NCBI GenBank assembly: GCA_010094025.1
Contig: ML991774.1
Location: forward strand, 188,821 to 252,820
Direction: 5' to 3'
From: Viridothelium virens
Taxonomy: Eukaryota; Ascomycota; Dothideomycetes; Trypetheliales; Trypetheliaceae
DNA length: 64,000 bases
Made by a program: the position numbers and the translations under genes. This document shows positions 58,262-64,000 of this stretch, piece by piece (within the stretch, counting starts at the first letter, position 1; each line of letters starts with the position of its first letter). Below the pieces are notes generated by a model. The model had not been told where the DNA came from and did no database searches. It saw only the letters and a list, made by a program, of their open reading frames with translations.

Positions 58262-61200
58262 ATGGCTTGGGAACAACTGGATGTTAACAAGCCACATTTG
58301 GTCTACATTATACTCGGAGGCTTTACCAGCCTTTTTATGCTGTGTTCTTCCGTCATCAAGGAACGTCTTTACATAGGCGAAGCTACCGTAGCCACGATAT
58401 GTGGTATTATTTTCGGGCCCCATGCCGCGAATCTGATCAACCCAGCAACCTGGGGCAATACCGATCAAATAACACTTGAATTCGCTCGTATTGTTTTGGT
58501 TGTCCAATGCTTCGCTGTTGGCGTCGAGTTGCCTAAATACTACATGGAGCGTCACTGGAGGTCTGTCACCTTTCTGTTAGTTCCGGTTATGGCTTTCGGC
58601 TGGCTTGTCACGAGTCTTTTCATCTGGTGGATGGTTCCTCCCCTCAACTGGCTAGACAGTCTCTGTGTCGCTGCCTGTGTCACTGCGACTGATCCCGTCC
58701 TCGCGTCATCAGTGGTCGGCAAAGGCAAGTTTGCAAAGCGTGTGCCGAGACATTTGCGTGATTTACTCTCCGCCGAATCGGGATGTAATGATGGCATGGC
58801 TTTTCCCTTCATTTATCTGGCACTTTATCTGATCAAATATCGCCCGAACGCGCATGAGGTTGCTTTTCATTGGTTCTGTTATACTATTCTCTACGAATGT
58901 ATCTTTGGTGCTTTTTATGGCGTCTGCGTAGGCTATGCCGCAAGACACGCTATTCGATGGGCTCACGAGAAGGATTTGATAGATCGTGAAAGCTTTCTGG
59001 TGTTTTACTTTGTTCTTGCTTTGTTCTGCGCAGGCTCAGGCAGCATCCTGGGCATGGACGACTTACTGATCGGTTTTTCTTGCGGAGTGGGCTTCAGCAA
59101 TGATGGATGGTTTCTTGAGAAGACCGAAGAGTCGCACGTCTCCAATGTCATTGATCTTCTCATCAATTTGGCTTTCTTTGTTTACTTTGGAACAATTATA
59201 CCATGGGCACAGTTCAATGCTGATGTCATAGGCTTGTCCGCTTGGCGATTAGTTGTCATCGGACTCTTCGTGATTTTCTTCAGAAGAATTCCGATCATGA
59301 TGGCTTTGAAACCCATCATACCGGATATCAAGACATGGCGTGAAGCCTTATTTGCTGGACATTTCGGTCCAATTGGCGTGGGAGCCATATTCGTGGCTAT
59401 TCTCGCGCGTGCGGAATTGGAGACAGACACCACCACGCCCTTGGCAGTTCTGCCAGAACCAGGCTTCGAACATTTGAACATCATCGAACTGATCTGGCCG
59501 ATCACAACATTCCTCGTCATCTGTTCGATTATCGTACATGGTTCTTCCATTGCAGTATTCACACTCGGAAAGCATATCAACACGCTGACCCTCACCATGT
59601 CGTACACACAGGCCAATGAAGAGGGCCCATCCTGGATGGACAGATTGCCACGTATCCAGTCTCGCTCCAAGAGCTCTATGTCACTGCGAAGACCTGATGA
59701 TACTGAATCATCGATGGATGAGAAGCTCGAGTATCCAGCAAATACGCTGTCGCCCGCGTCTCCTGTCGGGGCTCCTCGCAACTTTCTACGTAGACAAAAG
59801 GACGACGAGCCTACCAGCCGGTCCTCTAGCCGACAGCGACCACGTTCGAAGAAGAATTGGGAGCACGGTCTGAGACCTGGGGGCCCTATCAGCCAATCAG
59901 CAATCGCACCACAGGCTCGCCGTGGTGATGGTTCCAACATCCCTCCCGCTCCTAGTAGGAGTGATTCTGAGACTATAGCCATGAAAGGTAGCGACGAATC
60001 CCCAGGAAGCAGCGTTGAGCAGCAGCAGCAGCCCGTATCAGAAGAACCTGAGGAAGAGGTTTACAAGGAAGGGGATAAACTTGTCTTTGAAGATGAAGAA
60101 GGGAATGTGCTCGATGTTGTTCAGAGTCATGGAGAAACCAAAGACGAAAGAACCAAGCATGAAGTAGAGGAAGGCTTAGACTTGATGAAGAAAAAGCATA
60201 TCCACCATGGTGTTGCTCACACAGAGGACAATCATCCAACACATCAGCCACACCGGGCAGAATCTGGCAAGGACAAGGTGGAAGCTACTGCACAAGATGG
60301 TGCACAAGATGGTAATCGGCCTGGCAGGTTTAGGGACCGGCTCAAGCGAATGGATACACTCAAGCGAATGGATACATTCAAGGGCTGGAACCGCGGTCAA
60401 GCAAGTGAGAAACCTTCTGAAATTGCCAAATCTCGTCCTGAGCCCAAGCGCGGCCCGGCTCTGGCTTACCAATTTGGTAATACCATCATTGTCGAAGACG
60501 AGGATGGGGAGGTGTTGAAGAAGTATGATATCCCGGCCGATCGCAGAAAGTCTTACGCCGATCCTTCCCGCACAAAACAACGTTTGGCTCGGATGGGCCA
60601 GTACCTGGGCATGGGTCATCAAGCAGCTGAAACAACAGCTGGACCCTCAAGTCAGCAGTCTGGAGCCCAGGAGAAGCCAAAGGGTGCTGAAGAAGAAGAC
60701 GACGAGCGTATCCGCTTCACCGTCGGCGCTGGTGGTCGACGGATGAGTAAAATAGAATTCATCCAGCAGATCCAGAAGCTCGATCCTAAATCCCGCAAGG
60801 AGTTCGTCGAGCAGAGCGACGTTCCGGAGGAAGTCAAAGACGAAGCCCGCGCCGACGCACAAGAGCACGCCGACAACAAGCGCCGCGCTACGGATCCCGA
60901 CATCTCGATCTCCCCCGGCGCTGAGATCAACCTCTCCAACAATACCTCCTCCGAATCTACAGACGCTGCTACGGCAGCAGCCATCGAGAAAGCTATGTCC
61001 CATGAAGATGCCCCTTCAACCGGTCCAGACGGCCTCACCCGCGTCCAGTCGAATCGCTCCGAAATCCCCTTCCACTCCCTCCCCGCCGACCTCCACCAAC
61101 TCTCGCCGGGCCGCAGCGAGACCGCCGCCCAACGCCGTCGACGCCTCGCCTCTCGCTCGCGCCGCGACGAGGATTCAGACGATGACGGAACCGAACGCGT

Positions 61201-61525
61201 GCCTCCGCAACATGCGGTCTCAGCCACCAGGCCTCGCGGGAGTGGGCCCGCCATGCCACCGCATGGGAGGTTGCATACGCAGGAGGGGGAGACGGCGGCA
61301 GAGCGGAGGAGGAGAGAGGGTGCGTTGGGCATTTCGCGGCAGGAGGAGAGTAGTGATGAAGATGAGAGTGCGCCGAGACAGGTGCCGAGTGGGGCGGTGA
61401 CGGAGGAAGGGCCGGTCACGACGTCGGCGGCGGCGGCAAGGACACCGGGGATACGATTTGCGGATCAGCCGAGTACGGGGTCGAGGTTGAGATGGCATGA
61501 TAGTGTGGGGAAGAGAAAGGGATAG
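58262..61525 (+). CDS. nha1: Nha1/Sod2-type plasma-membrane Na+(K+)/H+ antiporter
   Basis: Single exon, 1087 residues. About 12 membrane segments fill residues 10-430, opening HLVYIILGGFTSLFMLCSSV. They carry the transport-site motifs TATDPVLAS (Asp near 145) and SAESGCNDGMAFPF (Asn-Asp near 176), characteristic of CPA1 fungal exchangers. The remaining 650 residues are a hydrophilic cytoplasmic tail, acidic and basic by turns, with segments such as FEDEEGNVLDVVQSHG and FGNTIIVEDEDGEVLKKYDI that recur in Nha1 proteins. Nha1 exports Na+ and K+ in exchange for H+, setting salt tolerance, pH and potential. The tail holds two perfect short tandem duplications. The last 700 bp switch from C-rich to G-rich near 61235. 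Confidence 0.93.
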   Translation: MAWEQLDVNKPHLVYIILGGFTSLFMLCSSVIKERLYIGEATVATICGIIFGPHAANLINPATWGNTDQITLEFARIVLVVQCFAVGVELPKYYMERHWRSVTFLLVPVMAFGWLVTSLFIWWMVPPLNWLDSLCVAACVTATDPVLASSVVGKGKFAKRVPRHLRDLLSAESGCNDGMAFPFIYLALYLIKYRPNAHEVAFHWFCYTILYECIFGAFYGVCVGYAARHAIRWAHEKDLIDRESFLVFYFVLALFCAGSGSILGMDDLLIGFSCGVGFSNDGWFLEKTEESHVSNVIDLLINLAFFVYFGTIIPWAQFNADVIGLSAWRLVVIGLFVIFFRRIPIMMALKPIIPDIKTWREALFAGHFGPIGVGAIFVAILARAELETDTTTPLAVLPEPGFEHLNIIELIWPITTFLVICSIIVHGSSIAVFTLGKHINTLTLTMSYTQANEEGPSWMDRLPRIQSRSKSSMSLRRPDDTESSMDEKLEYPANTLSPASPVGAPRNFLRRQKDDEPTSRSSSRQRPRSKKNWEHGLRPGGPISQSAIAPQARRGDGSNIPPAPSRSDSETIAMKGSDESPGSSVEQQQQPVSEEPEEEVYKEGDKLVFEDEEGNVLDVVQSHGETKDERTKHEVEEGLDLMKKKHIHHGVAHTEDNHPTHQPHRAESGKDKVEATAQDGAQDGNRPGRFRDRLKRMDTLKRMDTFKGWNRGQASEKPSEIAKSRPEPKRGPALAYQFGNTIIVEDEDGEVLKKYDIPADRRKSYADPSRTKQRLARMGQYLGMGHQAAETTAGPSSQQSGAQEKPKGAEEEDDERIRFTVGAGGRRMSKIEFIQQIQKLDPKSRKEFVEQSDVPEEVKDEARADAQEHADNKRRATDPDISISPGAEINLSNNTSSESTDAATAAAIEKAMSHEDAPSTGPDGLTRVQSNRSEIPFHSLPADLHQLSPGRSETAAQRRRRLASRSRRDEDSDDDGTERVPPQHAVSATRPRGSGPAMPPHGRLHTQEGETAAERRRREGALGISRQEESSDEDESAPRQVPSGAVTEEGPVTTSAAAARTPGIRFADQPSTGSRLRWHDSVGKRKG
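60289..60376 (+). repeat. Two short in-frame tandem duplications in the nha1 tail
   Basis: A 12-bp unit (TGCACAAGATGG) is repeated exactly at 60289-60312. An 18-bp unit encoding LKRMDT is repeated exactly at 60341-60358 and 60359-60376. Exact identity suggests recent slippage. Confidence 0.8.
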
Positions 61526-61982
61526 GGAGATAGATTTATGGGAGAATGGTTAGGCGAGAAGTGTTTTGTTTGGAGTGGTACTGGGTTCAACATTGTCCAT
61601 ACGATAGGGCTACTACATGTATCGTGCAATAATTCATATAGATGTCGCAAAATAGTGATGCAGTTCTGGGTGCTTTTAGTATGAACAATGACATCCAAGC
61701 CGTCTTCGGACTCTAATAGACGAATATTCCGTGAAGAAAATCTATTTAATTTTTAGACTAGTGAACGTTTAGAGAGCAAGTAATGATTAGATTCGACCAT
61801 TCCACCGCGCTTGGGTACTCGAGTCCCCCCAAAATGAGTGATCCTAACGCAACAAGATAGAGCTTTCCAAGGTCTATACTGATTTCAGGTCATCGCAAAT
61901 ACCACATCTATGACTTACAGTCAAATGCCTTCTTGCCGCCGTGTGATGAGAGACCAAAGCGTCTACCCACCAAACGCCAGGA
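61526..61982. other. Convergent intergenic region between nha1 and hem3
   Basis: 457 bp of 3' flanks, moderately AT-rich. No gene or notable hairpin seen. Confidence 0.5.
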
Positions 61983-63263
61983 TTAAGCCTCCCCTTGCTG
62001 TTCAATGATATTACGATTCAGATTGATCTTCTCCAATATCTTGTCCGCTCCCTTCTCGACTAATACCCTTGCGATATCCCAACCCAACTGGTCCGCCTCT
62101 TCTCTATTTGTCACCCTCCTCGTCATTTCCGCCTCCACTGCCTCCGTCCCATCCACACTCACTACAATTGCTCTCATCACCAGCTCATCCGTCTCCTCCT
62201 CCTCATCCTCCTCTCTCTTCTCCTCCACCGCCTTCCCATCAGCCCCATACTCCCTCGCCGGCTTAGCACCCACCCCAACCCCCGCCCTAAACCCCGGCGC
62301 GGCCCCAGCCCCCTTCTTCCTCCCCACCCACTCCGTCTCCACTCCAATCGGCACACTACACCCCCCCTCCAGCGTCCTCATCAGACTCCTCTCCGCCAAA
62401 CACGCCCTCATCGTCCTCTCACACACAATCCCCTGCACCAACCGCCCCACGCGCTCATCCCCCACCCTGACCTCCACCCCCAAGCCCCCCTGCCCCACCG
62501 CATGCAACATCCCGCCCTCGCGACTGCTCAGATACGCCGTGATGCGCGCCTCCCGCCCAATCCGCGCCAGCCCCGCCGCCGCCAGGATCAGCGCCGCGAA
62601 CTCCGAGTCGGCCGCGTCGAGCTTCGCGAGCCGCGTGTCGATGTTGCCGCGGATGTCGGCGATGCGTAGGTGCGGGTAAGCGCGTCGGAGCTGCGCGCTG
62701 CGGCGCACGGAGGAGGTGCCGATGAGGGAGCCAGTGGGGAGAGAGGAGAGTGTGGTGTGGGTGGAAGAGAGGCGGGGGGAGATGATGAGGGCGTCGCGGG
62801 GATCGTGTCGGGAGGGAATGGCGCCGAGGGTTAGGGTTTGGGGGAGCTGGGTGGGCATGTCTGGAGGAGGGGGTTAGTTGGTGGTGATGGGCGAACGGGG
62901 GAGGGAGGGGGCCTTGTGGTGGGGGTACGGGATGAGTGGATTTGGCACACCTTTCAAGCTGTGGACAATCATGTCCAGCGTGCCATCGAGGAGGAGCACT
63001 TCTAGATCCTTGGTCCAAAGGCTCTTGGCATTGAATTCTGGCAATGGCGTCACTTTGTCCCTGTCACCCAGCGTCTTCATGGAGTGAACTGCATAGTGCT
63101 GGTCTGGCCATGCTTGTTTGAGGGCTTTCTCAACTTCGTTGGTCTGTACGAGCGCGAGCACGGAGCTGCGAGTGCCAATTGTCACCTTTTGAGTAGAAGG
63201 ACCGGTGTCGGATTGTGGCTCGGGAATTGTCGAGGCTGGATTGAAATTCGGCTCGGTGGTCAT
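61983..63263 (-). CDS. hem3: Porphobilinogen deaminase (hydroxymethylbilane synthase)
   Basis: Exons 63263-62951 and 62860-61983 encode 396 residues; the intron is 90 nt. ATG 63263 was chosen; an upstream in-frame TTG was rejected. IGTRSSVLALVQTNEVEKAL opens domain 1. The splice rebuilds HSLKDMPTQLP, which holds the catalytic aspartate. GTSSVRRSAQLRR and RGNIDTRLAKL bind substrate carboxylates, and Cys272 in EGGCSVPIG carries the dipyrromethane cofactor. The enzyme joins four porphobilinogens into hydroxymethylbilane, an early cytosolic step of heme synthesis. Residues about 293-332 form a Gly/Ala then Glu-rich insertion in domain 3. The middle of the gene sits on a strong plus-strand C-to-G composition switch near 62620. 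Confidence 0.95.
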
Positions 63264-64000
63264 GTTCGGAAAAAAATGTGACGCGGAATTGCAGCGATGC
63301 GCCTGCAATATTTCTACTCTGGAGGTACCTACTCTACTCTACAGCTTCATCCGCTTTTTCTTTGCAAAATGAAAAAAGAAAACTGTACCGAATCTCGTCG
63401 TCTCGGAATCTCAATGCCTAAATTACCAATTTGAGTATCTTAAAATTTCAATGCTATGCGTGTCAGTGTACAATCTGCTTCTCTCCTTGTCATCAATGTC
63501 ACGGTAAGATTAGCAGGAAAACCAAGAGCAAGCAACGTCACAGACGGAAAGTAGCTACTCGAGAACTATTTCAGTCCTTTGGTCGTATTGGAGGGCATCA
63601 TTACGCAGTTCAATATGATGTAATCCAACCGAAACCGTTCAACATCTCTCAGACAAGGTATTATTGCACTGATCTCTTGGATCGAGTCAATCGCACGATG
63701 CAAATCGCGATCAGTAAACTTCAGCCTCACCATCGTCGAGAAGACTTTAGTAGCCTTTGGTCTACTATTAGGCCCACCTGAAGACTGAACGCCTTCGGTA
63801 ATGTTTTCGCAAACAATCTTCAATCACATTACAGCAAAGTAGTCGTCAGTGACCAACGTCTGTACATAACCAAAATATTTCGTCGACTCTATCGTTAAAG
63901 TTCGCAGCACCAGGTATGAGCCAGTAGGAACGCAATCAACATTCTTCCAAGGCTGAAGAAAGAGACGGTATGTGCAACCCAAGGCAGGTCTAGCAAATTT
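63264..64000. other. Right-edge region: hem3 promoter and unassigned sequence
   Basis: The first 150 bp or so should be the hem3 promoter and leader; AGGTACCTACTCTACTCTAC lies near 63326-63345. A 55-codon minus ATG frame (63733-63566) and a plus frame lacking an ATG show no recognisable family. Any gene at the edge is cut off. Confidence 0.4.

Noticed and set aside
59182-59982. 266-codon minus-strand frame opposite nha1
   Set aside because: Antisense shadow of a strongly conserved transporter; no family features. The same applies to 60652-61419.
62005-62679. 224-codon plus-strand frame opposite hem3
   Set aside because: Ser/Pro-rich shadow in the C-rich arm of the composition block; hem3 is secure on the other strand.

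Overview
The window is nuclear DNA of a filamentous ascomycete (Pezizomycotina). The evidence is dense protein genes on both strands, 33 inferred GT-AG introns that are mostly 50-77 nt, and orthologs typical of the group: an MDM10 barrel of the ERMES complex, PKC1 with HR1-C2-C1-kinase order, a septation scaffold with leucine-rich repeats, a secreted GH76 enzyme, and a fungal transcription-factor-like protein. A Dothideomycete is my best guess, but class cannot be fixed from the sequence alone. I saw no tRNA, rRNA, CRISPR array, intact transposon or virus-like element.

Layout. 1-1.6 kb: no gene. 1.6-4.1 kb: divergent pair MDM10 (mitochondrial outer-membrane barrel) and MRT4 (60S ribosome assembly). 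4.9-5.6 kb: unknown 241-residue protein. 5.8-12.3 kb: CUL4 (ubiquitin-ligase cullin) and MGM1 (inner-membrane dynamin), both on the minus strand. 13.4-14.5 kb: secreted GH76. 16-18.8 kb: a G-patch protein and a TMEM19/DUF92 membrane protein. 19.4-23.3 kb: PKC1. 24.2-25.6 kb: LYC1-type acetyltransferase. 26.6-28.6 kb: RBR ubiquitin ligase. 29-36.6 kb: an unknown nuclear-looking protein divergent from a Cdc11/Nud1 scaffold. 37-47.2 kb: VPS15, LEA1 (U2A') and an HLTF-type helicase/RING protein, all on the plus strand. 47.6-58 kb: a sparser, accessory-looking stretch holding a small orphan, a mucin-like secreted protein, a secreted SMP-30-like propeller divergent from a transcription-factor-like gene, and two possible decayed coding regions. 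58.3-63.3 kb: the NHA1 cation/proton antiporter and HEM3 (porphobilinogen deaminase), convergent.

Most genes are unlinked housekeeping functions: mitochondrial shape, ubiquitin ligation, cell-wall signalling, vesicle lipid kinase, splicing, DNA-damage tolerance, ion homeostasis and heme synthesis. The only local pair that looks functionally coupled is the secreted propeller and the transcription-factor-like gene, which share a 748-bp promoter carrying a duplicated 27/28-bp element.

The most unusual signal is not a gene. Seven sharply bounded GC-rich blocks of about 0.7-1.1 kb each switch from a C-rich to a G-rich plus strand at their centre. The polarity is the same whichever way the host gene runs, and in two genes the introns share the skew. 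This points to a DNA-level process (recombination, repair or replication) rather than codon selection.

Gene models for spliced genes were built by hand from splice signals, frame continuity and family conservation. Start codons were checked to be real ATGs.
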